This document shows positions 16,506-25,528 of a stretch of DNA of 64,000 nucleotides, piece by piece. The notes under the pieces were generated by a model that saw only the letters and a list, made by a program, of their open reading frames with translations, did not search any database and had not been told where the DNA came from. The number at the start of each line of letters is the position of its first letter. The first letter of the stretch is position 1. This DNA comes from Paraburkholderia aromaticivorans (GTDB taxonomy: Bacteria > Pseudomonadota > Gammaproteobacteria > Burkholderiales > Burkholderiaceae), in the NCBI RefSeq assembly GCF_002278075.1, contig NZ_CP022989.1:806001-870000 (forward strand). Reading direction: 5' to 3'. A program made the translations under genes and the position numbers.

Positions 16506-18965
16506 ATGCTGAACCTCGCCGAATACCGCCAGCGGCCCACGCTGCTCGCCGACTGGCTGCCCTGGGCCGGGCTGGTCGCGCCGGGTGTCGTCTTGAACAA
16601 GGACGGCAGTTTCCAGCGCACGGCCCGGTTTCGCGGTCCTGACCTCGACAGCGCCACGCAAGGCGAGCTGATCGCCACGTCGGCGCGCTTGAACAACGCG
16701 CTGCGCCGGCTGGGTTCGGGCTGGGCGCTGTTCATCGAGGCCGAGCGCCGCGCCGCCGCCGACTATCCTCACTCCGAGTTTTCCGAGCCGCTTTCGTGGC
16801 TGGTGGACGAGGAACGCCGTGCAGCGTTCGAGGAATCCGACAACCACTTCGAGAGCGGCTATCACCTGACGCTGGTGTACCTGCCGCCCGAAGAATCGCG
16901 TGCCCGTGCAGCGGGAATGCTGTACGAGAACCGGCCCACCGAGGGCGTGGACTGGCGTGAGCGCCTGACCGCCTTCGTGGCGGAGACGGATCGGGTCTTT
17001 GATCTGCTCGATGGCGTGATGCCGGAAATCTCCTGGCTGGACGACAGCCAGACGCTGACGTACCTGCACGCCACGGTATCGACGCGGCGCGATCGGCTGG
17101 CGGTGCCCGAAGTGCCGTTCCACATCGACGCGCTACTGACTGATTCGCCGCTGGTCGGCGGCCTGGCGCCCATGCTGGGCGACCGGCACCTGCGCGTGGT
17201 GTCGGTGCGGGGCTTTCCGACCTCGACCTGGCCGGGGATTCTGGACGACCTCAACCGCCTGGGATTTGGGTATCGCTGGAGTACGCGCTTTCTGTGCCTC
17301 GACAAATCCGAGGCGGAACGGGAATTGGGGCGTCTGCGCCGCCAGTGGTTCGCCAAGCGCAAGAACGTCATCGCGCTGCTGCGCGAAACGATCTTCCAGC
17401 AGGAAAGCCCGCTGGTCGATACCGATGCCAGCAACAAGGCCGCCGATGCGGATGCCGCCTTGCAGGAGCTGGGCAGCGATCAAGTCGCCTTCGGCTACCT
17501 GACGGCGACCGTCACCGTCATGGACGAGGACGCCGGCGCAGCCGACGAGAAGCTGCGGATGGTGGAGCGCGTCATCCAGGGGCGCGGGTTTGTGACCATC
17601 CCCGAAACGCTCAATGCCGTGGATGCGTGGCTGTCCTCGCTTCCCGGCAACGCCTATGCGAATGTCCGGCAGCCGATCATCTCGACCCTCAATCTGGCGC
17701 ACATGATGCCGGTGTCGGCGGTATGGGCCGGGCCGGAGAAGAACGACCACTTGGACGGCCCGCCGCTGATCGTCACCCGCACCGATGGCGCGACGCCGTT
17801 CCGGCTGGTGACGCACATCGGCGACGTGGGCCACACGCTGGTCGCCGGCCCGACGGGCATGGGCAAGTCGGTCTTGCTTGCCACGCTGGCGATGCAGTTC
17901 CGCCGCTATCGCGGCTCGCGCATCTTCGCGTTCGATATGGGGCGCTCGATGCGCGCCACTGTTCTCGGGCTGGGCGGCGAGCACTACGACCTGGGCATGG
18001 ATGGCGAAATCGCCTTCCAGCCGTTGGCACGCATTGACCGCGACGGCTACCGCACCTGGGCGGCCGAATGGATCGAAGGCCGCTTGCTGCACGAAGGCGT
18101 GGCCGTCGGCCCGGACGAGAAGGCGGCTATCTGGTCGGCACTCGGCAGCCTCGCTGGTGCGCCGGTGGAGCAGCGCACCATGACCGGCTTGTCAGTGCTG
18201 CTGCAATCGAACGCGCTGCGCCAAGCCTTGTCGCCCTATGTGTTGGGCGGCGCACACGGCAAGCTGCTGGACGCCGACCACGACCGGCTGGGCATGGCGG
18301 ACGTGCAGGGTTTCGAGATGGAGGAGCTGATGCACAGCAAGGCCGCCGTCATGGCCGTGCTGCATTACCTCTTTGCGCGTTTCGATGAACGCTTCGACGG
18401 TGCGCCCACGCTGCTGATCCTCGATGAAGCCTGGTTGTTTCTCGATGACCCAGTGTTTGCAGCGCGCATCCGCCAATGGCTCAAGACGCTGCGCAAGAAA
18501 AACGTCAGCGTCATCTTCGCCACGCAGTCGCTCGCGGACATCAAGGATTCGAGCATCGCGCCCGCGATCGTCGAAAGCTGCGCGAGCCGCATCTTCCTGC
18601 CGAACCCGCAGGCGACCGAGCCGCAGATCAAGACGATCTATCAGGGCTTCGGCCTCAACAACCGCCAGATCGAAATCGTCGCCACGGCAGTTCCGAAGCG
18701 CGACTACTACTACCAATCCCGCCTCGGAAACCGCCTGTTCGACCTCGACCTGGGGGCGGCTGCGCTCGCGTTCGTAGGCGCTTCCACGCCGCAAGACCAG
18801 CTCGACATAGACCGCGTGCGGCTGGACGCCGGTACCCCCGGTTTCGCCGGCGCCTGGCTGCGCCATCGCGGCCTCGATTGGGCGGCTGACCTGCTGCCCT
18901 TGTTCTCCGGCCTCACGCCGGATTTCCTCCGTACCGCCGACTACCCACAGGAGAACCAGCCATGA
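16506..18965 (+). CDS. trbE: TrbE, VirB4-like conjugal transfer ATPase
   Basis: Largest ATPase of the mating-pair-formation apparatus, 819 residues, on the inner membrane face. The N-terminal half (CagE/TrbE/VirB family domain, about residues 20-400) binds partner proteins. The C-terminal half has Walker A AGPTGMGKSVLLATLA near residue 451 and Walker B TLLILDEAWLFLDD near 638, then the conserved FATQSLADIKDSSIAPAIVESC. It starts nine bases after trbD with a GAGGTG ribosome-binding site and overlaps trbJ by four bases. Confidence 0.94.
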   Translation: MLNLAEYRQRPTLLADWLPWAGLVAPGVVLNKDGSFQRTARFRGPDLDSATQGELIATSARLNNALRRLGSGWALFIEAERRAAADYPHSEFSEPLSWLVDEERRAAFEESDNHFESGYHLTLVYLPPEESRARAAGMLYENRPTEGVDWRERLTAFVAETDRVFDLLDGVMPEISWLDDSQTLTYLHATVSTRRDRLAVPEVPFHIDALLTDSPLVGGLAPMLGDRHLRVVSVRGFPTSTWPGILDDLNRLGFGYRWSTRFLCLDKSEAERELGRLRRQWFAKRKNVIALLRETIFQQESPLVDTDASNKAADADAALQELGSDQVAFGYLTATVTVMDEDAGAADEKLRMVERVIQGRGFVTIPETLNAVDAWLSSLPGNAYANVRQPIISTLNLAHMMPVSAVWAGPEKNDHLDGPPLIVTRTDGATPFRLVTHIGDVGHTLVAGPTGMGKSVLLATLAMQFRRYRGSRIFAFDMGRSMRATVLGLGGEHYDLGMDGEIAFQPLARIDRDGYRTWAAEWIEGRLLHEGVAVGPDEKAAIWSALGSLAGAPVEQRTMTGLSVLLQSNALRQALSPYVLGGAHGKLLDADHDRLGMADVQGFEMEELMHSKAAVMAVLHYLFARFDERFDGAPTLLILDEAWLFLDDPVFAARIRQWLKTLRKKNVSVIFATQSLADIKDSSIAPAIVESCASRIFLPNPQATEPQIKTIYQGFGLNNRQIEIVATAVPKRDYYYQSRLGNRLFDLDLGAAALAFVGASTPQDQLDIDRVRLDAGTPGFAGAWLRHRGLDWAADLLPLFSGLTPDFLRTADYPQENQP

Positions 18966-19690
18966 AAAAGCGACTCATCGCCGCTGCCGTCGCGGCCATG
19001 CTTTGCACCGTTTCCACCGTACACGCGCAATGGGTCGTGATCGACCCCACGAACCTCGTGCAGAACACGCTGACCGCGATTCGCACGCTGGAGCAGATCA
19101 ACAACCAGATCCAGCAGCTCCAGAACGAAGCGCAGATGCTGATGAACCAGGCGCGCAACCTCGCCAGCCTGCCGTCCAGCGTGGTCGGCCAGTTGCGCAC
19201 CAACCTGGCGACGACCGAGCGGCTGATCGCCCAGGCGAAGGGCTTGGCCTACGACGTGACGAATCTGGATCAGGAGTTCGCGCGCCTGTACCCCGAGCAG
19301 TACGCGGCCACCGTCAGTGGCGACCAGATGTACCGCGACACGCAGGAGCGTTGGAAGAACACGCTCAACGGCTTGCAGACCACCATGCAGATGCAGGCGC
19401 AGGTGTCGCAGAACCTGGGCGTTGACGAAACCGTGCTGGCCGACCTCGTGGGCAAGAGCCAATCGGCCGAAGGCGCGTTGCAGGCGATGCAGGCCATGAA
19501 CCAGTTGCTCGCCTTGCAGGCCAAGCAGTCGATCCAGTCGCAGCGGCTCCAGATCACGCAAGACCGAGCCACCGCACTGGAGCTGGCGCGGCAGGCCGCA
19601 GCCACCGAGCGCGGGCGCGAAGTGACGCGGCGCTTCCTGGGCAGCGGCACGCCGTACACGCCGCAGCCCGTCAACTTCTACAACCCCTGA
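18962..19690 (+). CDS. trbJ: TrbJ, VirB5-like conjugal transfer protein
   Basis: 242-residue periplasmic protein thought to cap the pilus or help it assemble. Signal peptide MKKRLIAAAVAAMLCTVSTVHA is cleaved before QWVVIDP. The mature region is nearly all alpha-helical and glutamine-rich (EQINNQIQQLQNEAQMLMNQA), typical of TrbJ. It ends shortly before the lipoprotein gene trbK, the same neighbour as in plasmid RP4. Confidence 0.92.
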   Translation: MKKRLIAAAVAAMLCTVSTVHAQWVVIDPTNLVQNTLTAIRTLEQINNQIQQLQNEAQMLMNQARNLASLPSSVVGQLRTNLATTERLIAQAKGLAYDVTNLDQEFARLYPEQYAATVSGDQMYRDTQERWKNTLNGLQTTMQMQAQVSQNLGVDETVLADLVGKSQSAEGALQAMQAMNQLLALQAKQSIQSQRLQITQDRATALELARQAAATERGREVTRRFLGSGTPYTPQPVNFYNP

Positions 19691-19701
19691 CGGGTGCGGC
19701 C

Positions 19702-20004
19702 ATGAAGAACGCGCCCGTCCTGTTCGCTCTCGCTTCCCTGTTGGCCGGGTGCGGCCGGCCGCCTTCGGTGGACGCGCTGGCCGCCGACCCGTCCCGGCTG
19801 CACGCGCTACGCGCGCAATGCCGCGCGGGCGAGCACGGCGGCGCGTTCTGCGCGCAGGTGGCCCGAGCCGACCTGCGCCGCTTTCTCTCCGGCAAGGCCG
19901 GCCCCGGCGAGTACCAGACGCTCGCCGACCTGCCGCCGATCCCACCCAGCTTCGATGAACCCGCTGCCGATGACAACGGGCCTGGGCAGGAGAACTCGCC
20001 ATGA
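19702..20004 (+). CDS. trbK: TrbK-like entry-exclusion lipoprotein (EexN family)
   Basis: 100-residue lipoprotein with signal MKNAPVLFALASLLAGC ending in an LAGC lipobox. The mature part VDALAADPSRLHALRAQCR, then FCAQVARADLRRFL, shares the PxRLxxLRxxC...C pattern with the protein at 6748-7026. Position between trbJ and trbL is that of RP4 trbK, which prevents entry of a second copy of the plasmid. The C-terminal third is proline- and acid-rich and not conserved with the other copy. Overlaps trbL by four bases. Confidence 0.82.
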   Translation: MKNAPVLFALASLLAGCGRPPSVDALAADPSRLHALRAQCRAGEHGGAFCAQVARADLRRFLSGKAGPGEYQTLADLPPIPPSFDEPAADDNGPGQENSP

Positions 20005-21344
20005 ATGACGTAACCATCATCGACCGCTTCCTCGATACGTTCTCGCGCTACATCGACTCGGGGTTTGGCCTGCTGCATGGCGAGGTGGCGTTTCTGACCG
20101 CCACGCTGATCGTCATCGACATGACGATCGCCGGGCTGTTCTGGGCGATGAGCCATGCCACCGGCCAGGGCGAAGACGTGATCGCCAAGCTGATCCGCAA
20201 GGTGCTCTACGTCGGTGCCTTCGCCTACATCATCGGCAACTTCAACTGGCTGGCCGGCATCGTGTTCCGCTCCTTCGCCGGGCTGGGCCTGACGGCCAGC
20301 GGCTCGACCTTGAGCATGGAGAACTTCCTGCATCCGGGAAGGCTGGCCAAGATCGGCATCGACGCCGGAGCGCCGATCCTCGATCAGATCGGCGACATGG
20401 CGGGCTTTCCCGAGGTGTTCGTGAACATCACGCCCATCGTCGTAATGTTCCTCGCCTGGCTGATCGTCCTGCTGTGCTTCTTCGTGTTGGCGATCCAGCT
20501 TTTCATCACGCTGATCGAGTTCAAATTGACGACGCTCGCGGGCTTCGTGCTGGTGCCGTTCGCCCTTTGGAACAAGACCGCGTTCCTCGCCGAAAAGGTG
20601 CTGGGCAACGTGGTGTCGTCGGGCATCAAGGTGCTGGTGCTGGCCGTCATCGTGGGCATCGGCTCGGGCTTGTTCGCCGAGTTTCAGGTGCAACCGGCCG
20701 AGCCGTCCATCGACCATTCGGTCGTCGTCATGCTGGCCTCGCTGACCCTGCTGGCGCTGGGCATCTTCGGGCCAGGCATTGCGACCGGGCTGGTATCGGG
20801 CGGCCCGCAACTCGGCGCGGGCGCGATGGCCGGCGCCGTGCTGGGCGCGGCCGGCACCGCCGTTGCCGTGGGCGCTGCGGCCACGGGCGTTGGTGGCGCC
20901 GTCGCTGCCGGCGCGCGCATGGCCCCGGCTGCCGCCAAGCTGGCCGGTAGCGGCGCGCGTGCCGCCGCCGGGGCCGCCAGCAGCGCGAAGTCCGCGTTTC
21001 AGGCTGGTTCCGCTTCTGCTGGCGGCGGCCTCAAGGGCGCAGCCGCCGGCGTGGGCAACGTCGCCAAGACCGGCGCACAGGCGGCCGGGCAGAAGGTGGC
21101 GCAAGGCGCGCGCTCGATCCGCGATCGCGCTGCCGCTGCGTTCAGCACCGATGCGCCAGCAGCCGCGTCCCCAGCGAGTGGCGATGCGCCGCCGTCAGCA
21201 CCGCAGGAGCAACCGGCCTGGGCCAAGCGCCTGCACCGACGCCAACAGCTCACCCATGCCGCGACGACCGCCGCCCACACGCTGCGCGGTGGCGACGGCG
21301 GCAGTTCCAGCCAAGGGCCGAGCCTGCGCGATTCCGATTCCTGA
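20001..21344 (+). CDS. trbL: TrbL, VirB6-like polytopic membrane protein
   Basis: 447-residue inner-membrane channel component. Several hydrophobic segments fill residues 25-265 (for example FLTATLIVIDMTIAGLFWAM, FLAWLIVLLCFFVLAIQLFI, VVVMLASLTLLALGIF). The remaining 180 residues form an Ala/Gly-rich soluble tail ending with a basic, proline-containing stretch. This layout is that of TrbL. The tail sequence is compositionally biased, so alignments there would be weak. Confidence 0.92.
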   Translation: MNDVTIIDRFLDTFSRYIDSGFGLLHGEVAFLTATLIVIDMTIAGLFWAMSHATGQGEDVIAKLIRKVLYVGAFAYIIGNFNWLAGIVFRSFAGLGLTASGSTLSMENFLHPGRLAKIGIDAGAPILDQIGDMAGFPEVFVNITPIVVMFLAWLIVLLCFFVLAIQLFITLIEFKLTTLAGFVLVPFALWNKTAFLAEKVLGNVVSSGIKVLVLAVIVGIGSGLFAEFQVQPAEPSIDHSVVVMLASLTLLALGIFGPGIATGLVSGGPQLGAGAMAGAVLGAAGTAVAVGAAATGVGGAVAAGARMAPAAAKLAGSGARAAAGAASSAKSAFQAGSASAGGGLKGAAAGVGNVAKTGAQAAGQKVAQGARSIRDRAAAAFSTDAPAAASPASGDAPPSAPQEQPAWAKRLHRRQQLTHAATTAAHTLRGGDGGSSSQGPSLRDSDS

Positions 21345-21362
21345 TCTTCAAGGAGAACACCC

Positions 21363-22067
21363 ATGCGATTCAAACGCCCGCAGGTGCGCTATGCCGACAC
21401 GCCGCAGCCTGCGACCCCGTATCAATCCGCCGCGCAAGTGTGGGACGAGCGCATCGGTTCGTCCCGCGTGCAAGCGAAGAACTGGCGGCTGATGGCTTTC
21501 GGCTGCCTGCTGCTGGCGCTGCTGATGGCCGGCGGCCTGGTGTGGCGCTCCGCGCAATCCATCGTCACGCCCTACGTGGTGGAGGTGGACAACGCGGGCC
21601 AAGTGCGCGCCGTCGGCGAAGCCGCCACGCCGTACCGGCCCAGCGATGCACAAGTGGCCTACCACCTGGGCCGCTTCATCGAGCTGGTGCGCTCGCTGTC
21701 CATCGACCCCATTGTCGTGCGCCAGAACTGGCTCGACGCCTACGACTACACCACCGACAAGGGCGCCGTGGTGCTCAACGACTACGCGCGCACCAACGAC
21801 CCGTTCGCGCGTATCGGCAAGGAATCCGTCACGGTGCAGATAACCAGCGTGACCCGCGCCAGCGACACGTCTTTCAACGTGCGCTGGACGGAACGGCGCT
21901 TCGTCAACGGCGCCGCGGCGGGCACTGAACGCTGGAACGCCGTGATTTCCATCGTGCAGCAGACCCCGCGCACCGAACAGCGCCTGCGCAAGAACCCCCT
22001 GGGCATCTACGTCAACGGCCTGTCGTGGAGCCGTGAGCTGGATTCTTCCGAAGGAGCAAAACCATGA
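21363..22067 (+). CDS. trbF: TrbF, VirB8-like conjugal transfer protein
   Basis: 234-residue bitopic inner-membrane protein that nucleates assembly of the secretion channel. A cytoplasmic N terminus with TPYQSAAQVWDERIGSS is followed by one membrane helix (about residues 44-62) and a periplasmic VirB8 fold ending LGIYVNGLSWSREL. A good AAGGAG ribosome-binding site precedes the ATG. The stop overlaps trbG. Confidence 0.93.
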   Translation: MRFKRPQVRYADTPQPATPYQSAAQVWDERIGSSRVQAKNWRLMAFGCLLLALLMAGGLVWRSAQSIVTPYVVEVDNAGQVRAVGEAATPYRPSDAQVAYHLGRFIELVRSLSIDPIVVRQNWLDAYDYTTDKGAVVLNDYARTNDPFARIGKESVTVQITSVTRASDTSFNVRWTERRFVNGAAAGTERWNAVISIVQQTPRTEQRLRKNPLGIYVNGLSWSRELDSSEGAKP

Positions 22068-23053
22068 ACCTGTCTTTCCGCTTTTACGCTTTGCCGTTGA
22101 TGCTCGTTGCCTTGGCGGGCTGCGCCACACAGGGCAAGCCGCCGCCGGCCATCTCGCTCGATGAGCCGGTGCAGGCCCAGCCGCTGCCGGAGCCGCCCGC
22201 GCCGGTGGAAGTGGTCAAGGTGCCCGAGCCGCTGGCGCTGCCGGCGCAGTTGAAGCCGTTGCCCGAAGCCGAGGCCGCCAAGCCCGTGCCGGAACCGGCC
22301 GACGAAACTGTGCGCGTCTCGCGTGCCAATGCCGAGGCGCGCATCGCGCCCACGCGCGAGGGCTACGTCAATGCGATTCAGGTGTGGCCCTTCACCGATG
22401 GCGCGCTGTATCAGGTCTATGCGGCCGTGGGCCGCGTGACCGTGATCGCGCTCCAGCCCGGCGAGGAACTGGTGACGGTCGCCGCGGGCGACACGGTGCG
22501 CTGGATCGTGGGCGACACGTCCAGCGGCAGCGGTGATGCGCTGCGCGTGAACGTGATGGTCAAGCCCATCCGCTCGGGCCTCAAGACGAATCTGGTCATC
22601 ACCACCAGCCGGCGCACCTACCTGCTGGAGCTGACCTCGACCGAAAAGACATGGATGGCCTCGGTTTCCTGGGAGTACCCGAAGGACAAGATGCTGGCCT
22701 TGCAGCGCCAGGCGCAGGCGGCCAGCACCGCCGCGCCTGTTGATACCGGCTTGTCGCTGGAGAAGATCCGCTTCCGCTACGCGGTCAGCGGCAGCAATCC
22801 GCCGTGGAAGCCGCTGCGCGCCTTCGATGACGGCGAGAAGGTCTATATCCAGTTCCCCGCCGGCATCGCGCAAGGCGAGCTGCCGCCGCTGTTCGTGATC
22901 GGTGCGCAGGGCGACGGGCAACTGGTGAACTACCGCTTCCGCGCGCCGTACTACATCGTGGATCGCCTCTTTGGCGCGGCGGAGCTGCGCCTGGGCGGCG
23001 ACAAGGGCGACGTGGTGCGGATCGAGCGCACGGACGGCACCCGGAGGAACTGA
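22064..23053 (+). CDS. trbG: TrbG, VirB9-like outer-membrane channel protein
   Basis: 329 residues. The signal peptide ends LVALAGC, a lipobox, so the protein is probably an outer-membrane-associated lipoprotein. After a proline-rich linker (residues 25-80) comes the VirB9/CagX domain: QVWPFTDGALYQVYAAVGRVT, FPAGIAQGELPPLFV, YRFRAPYYIVDRLF and the C-terminal AELRLGGDKGDVVRIER. It forms the outer ring of the core complex with TrbI. It overlaps trbF by four bases and trbI follows after two. Confidence 0.93.
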   Translation: MNLSFRFYALPLMLVALAGCATQGKPPPAISLDEPVQAQPLPEPPAPVEVVKVPEPLALPAQLKPLPEAEAAKPVPEPADETVRVSRANAEARIAPTREGYVNAIQVWPFTDGALYQVYAAVGRVTVIALQPGEELVTVAAGDTVRWIVGDTSSGSGDALRVNVMVKPIRSGLKTNLVITTSRRTYLLELTSTEKTWMASVSWEYPKDKMLALQRQAQAASTAAPVDTGLSLEKIRFRYAVSGSNPPWKPLRAFDDGEKVYIQFPAGIAQGELPPLFVIGAQGDGQLVNYRFRAPYYIVDRLFGAAELRLGGDKGDVVRIERTDGTRRN

Positions 23054-23055
23054 CC

Positions 23056-24318
23056 ATGAGCAAGGACGACACCCCCGACCGTGCCGCGCCGCAGGCGGGC
23101 AAGGTCGCGCCCGAGGCGGTGGCGCTGCGCGCCCAGCCGCGCCCGGTCACTCGCCTGAACCGGCGCACGCTGGCGATGCTCATGGGCGGCCTGTCGGTCG
23201 CCGTGCTGGGTGCGACTATCTGGTCATTGCAGCCGCACCGGCGGGGCGCGGGCGAGCAGACCGAGCTTTACAACGTCGATCGCGTGAGCAAGTCCGAAGG
23301 GCTGGACGGCCTGCCTTCGGACTACTCGAAGCTGCCGCAGAAGGTGCCCGAGCTGGGGCCGCCGCTGCCGGGCGACCTTGGCCCCGCCATCGTGGCCTCG
23401 CAGCAGCCGGTAACGCCGACCTATGCGCCGCCCGGCCACGACCCAGAGGACGCCTTGCGCAAGGAGGCCGACGCCGCGGCGGCCTCATCGGTGTTCTTCC
23501 GCTCGGGCCAGCAGGGCAAGGCCGCAGCGCCAGCCACGGCCCAAACCCCTGCGGCTGCGCCGGGCAGCGCCTTCGACCCGCTGGCGGCCGGGCCGGCCTC
23601 GACAGCGGCCCAGCCCGCCGACCCGACCGCCACGCAGAACCGGCAAGACCAGAAGGAGGCGTTCCTGAAAGGCGGTTCTACGGAAACCCGCAATTCCGGC
23701 AACCTGCAAATGCCGGCATCGCCGTATCAGGTCATGGCTGGCACGGTGATCGCCGGGGCGCTCGTCACGGGCATCAAGTCGGACTTGCCGGGCGACGTGA
23801 TCGCCACGGTGACGGAGCCGGTCTATGACTCGGCCACAGGCAAGTTCCTGCTGATCCCGCAAGGCTCGCGCATCATGGGCAAATACAACAGCCAGGTCAG
23901 CTACGGGCAGAGTCGCGTGCAGGTGGTGTGGAACCGGATCATCCTGCCGGACACGTCTTCGCTGACCATCGACAACCTTGTGGGCACCGACCCGGCCGGC
24001 TATTCCGGCCTCGAAGATGGCGTGGACTACCACTGGAGCCGCATCGTCGCCGGCGCGGCGCTGACGACGCTACTGGGCGTGGGTGCCGAGTTGGCCGCGC
24101 CGGAGAACCGGCAGGACGGCAACCGCATCGTGATCGCGGGGCGCGACAGCGCGCAGGACAGCATCAATCAGGTCGGCCAGGAGATGACCCGGCGCAACAT
24201 GAACATCCAGCCGACCTTGACCGAGCGGCCGGGCCTGCCGGTGCGGATCATCGTCAAGCGTGACCTGGTGCTGCGACCGTACCAGCCGATGTTCTTCAAC
24301 AGGGGGGCGATGCGATGA
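23056..24318 (+). CDS. trbI: TrbI, VirB10-like conjugal transfer protein
   Basis: 420-residue protein spanning from inner to outer membrane in the core complex. A short cytoplasmic tail and one membrane helix (about residues 35-55) precede a Pro/Ala-rich linker to residue 200. The VirB10 beta-barrel domain follows with AGTVIAGALVTGIKSDLPGDV, SRIMGKYNSQVSYGQSRVQVVW and the ending RPGLPVRIIVKRDLVLRPYQP. The stop overlaps the DUF2274 start. Confidence 0.94.
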   Translation: MSKDDTPDRAAPQAGKVAPEAVALRAQPRPVTRLNRRTLAMLMGGLSVAVLGATIWSLQPHRRGAGEQTELYNVDRVSKSEGLDGLPSDYSKLPQKVPELGPPLPGDLGPAIVASQQPVTPTYAPPGHDPEDALRKEADAAAASSVFFRSGQQGKAAAPATAQTPAAAPGSAFDPLAAGPASTAAQPADPTATQNRQDQKEAFLKGGSTETRNSGNLQMPASPYQVMAGTVIAGALVTGIKSDLPGDVIATVTEPVYDSATGKFLLIPQGSRIMGKYNSQVSYGQSRVQVVWNRIILPDTSSLTIDNLVGTDPAGYSGLEDGVDYHWSRIVAGAALTTLLGVGAELAAPENRQDGNRIVIAGRDSAQDSINQVGQEMTRRNMNIQPTLTERPGLPVRIIVKRDLVLRPYQPMFFNRGAMR

Positions 24319-24566
24319 GCACGGGCAAGAAGCTGCGGCTCGGGCCACTGCCGAAACTGGAGTCCACGAAGCTGACCTTCGCGTGTCCGGCCAGCCTGCG
24401 GGCCGACCTCGACCGCTACGCCGCGCTGCACGCGCAGACCTACGGCGAGGCGGTCGATGCTGCGACGCTCATCCCGCACATGCTGGAGGCGTTCATGGCT
24501 GGGGATCGAGGATTCAGGAAAGGAGCAGTGGCGGCGGCGAAGGCCGTGCAACCGAAACAGGCCTGA
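24315..24566 (+). CDS. DUF2274 domain-containing protein
   Basis: 83-residue basic protein, last gene of the trb operon and translationally coupled to trbI. The pattern KLRLGPLPKLESTKLTFACP and LRADLDRYAALHAQTYG is that of DUF2274, whose members are regularly found directly after trbI in this ICE family. The middle resembles a ribbon-helix-helix layout (beta strand then two helices), so DNA binding is possible. Function unknown. Confidence 0.8.
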   Translation: MSTGKKLRLGPLPKLESTKLTFACPASLRADLDRYAALHAQTYGEAVDAATLIPHMLEAFMAGDRGFRKGAVAAAKAVQPKQA

Positions 24567-24587
24567 TTTTGTTGGTTCATCACGACG

Positions 24588-24620
24588 AAAGCGCAGCCTA
24601 CGGGCTGCGCTTTCGCTTTT
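24588..24620 (+). terminator. Intrinsic terminator of the trb operon
   Basis: A perfect 11-bp stem AAAGCGCAGCC/GGCTGCGCTTT with a TACG tetraloop is followed by CGCTTTT, 22 bp after the DUF2274 stop. Confidence 0.85.
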
Positions 24621-24827
24621 GGAGTGGATTGCACCAGGCTAGAAGCTACAACAGCGATGCGCCCCGGCTCGCCGGAGTGCCCCTACACTTGCCACCGCAA
24701 AGCGCCTATGTGGCACCTAGCCTAAAAAGCAGTAGGAGCGCGCAACGGTCGATTTTTGGCCTAACCTATTGCCCCACAAGACCTTTCATGTTGCTGCCTG
24801 TCCGCATCAAAGGCTTGACAGCGGACA
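24621..24827. other. Right-end region of the ICE, no gene seen
   Basis: About 200 bp between the operon terminator and the attachment core. No frame with coding character is visible. Short AT-richer patches such as CCTAAAAAGC occur. It probably contains integrase or excision-factor binding sites of the ICE end, but I cannot define them. Confidence 0.4.
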
Positions 24828-24835
24828 TTTTTCAT
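24828..24835. repeat. Putative attR core of the Tn4371-like ICE (TTTTTCAT)
   Basis: The octamer TTTTTCAT is the attachment core reported for Tn4371-family ICEs. Here it separates the trb module from a chromosomal gene whose stop codon lies 23 bp away. The matching attL copy should be at the left end outside the window. Confidence 0.75.
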
Positions 24836-24858
24836 GCCGCCGGCCGGATCACGCCGGA

Positions 24859-25503
24859 TCACTCGGCGTCGGGCTGTGCGCCGGGCGCCGCGCGGGCGAA
24901 AGCGTCGAGTTGCATGGCGTGATCATAGATGCGCTGGATGGTCGGAAACTTCGCCGTGTCGACCTTGAAGCGTTGCGCGTTGAACACTTGCGGAATCAGG
25001 CAGGTGTCGGCGATCGTCGGCGTATCGCCAAAACATAGCTTGCCGGTGCGCGAATCGGCTGCCAGTTGTGCTTCGAAGGTTGCGAAACCGGCTTCCACCC
25101 AGTGCCGGTACCACGCGTCCTTGGCGTCGTCGTCCAGACGCAGGGTGTGCTTCAGATACTTCAGCACACGCAGATTGTTCAGCGGATGAATCTCGCATGC
25201 CACCTGCAACGCCAGCGCGCGCACATGCGCACGATCGGCCGGCGTGACGGGCAGCAGCGGCGGCTCAGGGTGCGTCTCTTCCAGATACTCGATGATCGCC
25301 AGCGACTGCCCCATCAAGTGATTGCCGTCGACGAAAGTCGGCACGATGCCGTCCGCATTCACCTTCCGGTACTCGGGCTTCAACTGCTCGCCGCCGTCCC
25401 GCACGAGGTGCACCGGCACGTAGTCGTACGGCAGATTCTTCAAGTTCAGCGCAATGCGCACGCGATACGACGCCGAGCTACGGAAATAACTGTAGAGCTT
25501 CAT
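24859..25503 (-). CDS. maiA: Maleylacetoacetate/maleylpyruvate isomerase (zeta-class glutathione transferase)
   Basis: 214-residue glutathione-dependent cis-trans isomerase of aromatic ring-cleavage products. The N-terminal thioredoxin-like domain has the zeta-class motif LYSYFRSSASYRVRIALNLK with the active-site SSxS, then VPTFVDGNHLMGQSLAIIEYLEE for glutathione binding. The C-terminal helical domain follows. It lies 25 bp downstream of a fumarylacetoacetate-hydrolase-family gene on the same strand, so the two probably act in sequence. Whether the substrate is maleylacetoacetate (tyrosine route) or maleylpyruvate (gentisate route) is not resolved by sequence. ATG 25503 is used; the longer frame lacks family similarity. 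The ICE sits just behind its stop. Confidence 0.88.
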   Translation of the reverse strand: MKLYSYFRSSASYRVRIALNLKNLPYDYVPVHLVRDGGEQLKPEYRKVNADGIVPTFVDGNHLMGQSLAIIEYLEETHPEPPLLPVTPADRAHVRALALQVACEIHPLNNLRVLKYLKHTLRLDDDAKDAWYRHWVEAGFATFEAQLAADSRTGKLCFGDTPTIADTCLIPQVFNAQRFKVDTAKFPTIQRIYDHAMQLDAFARAAPGAQPDAE

Positions 25504-25528
25504 GTTGTCTGTCTCCCCCACCCGGCCG

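Larger units (their letters stand above)
1..24835. mobile_element. Tn4371-like integrative and conjugative element, right portion (left end outside window)
   Basis: The order LysR regulator, traG, copG, trbB, C, D, E, J, K, L, F, G, I is the conserved transfer module of the Tn4371 ICE family. It ends 260 bp before TTTTTCAT, the 8-bp attachment core described for that family, after which ordinary chromosomal genes begin. The left part holds catabolic cargo and insertion sequences. The integrase, relaxase and attL must lie to the left of the window. The left limit is unknown, so position 1 is only the window edge. The family assignment is from gene order and recalled family features, not a search. 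Confidence 0.85.
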
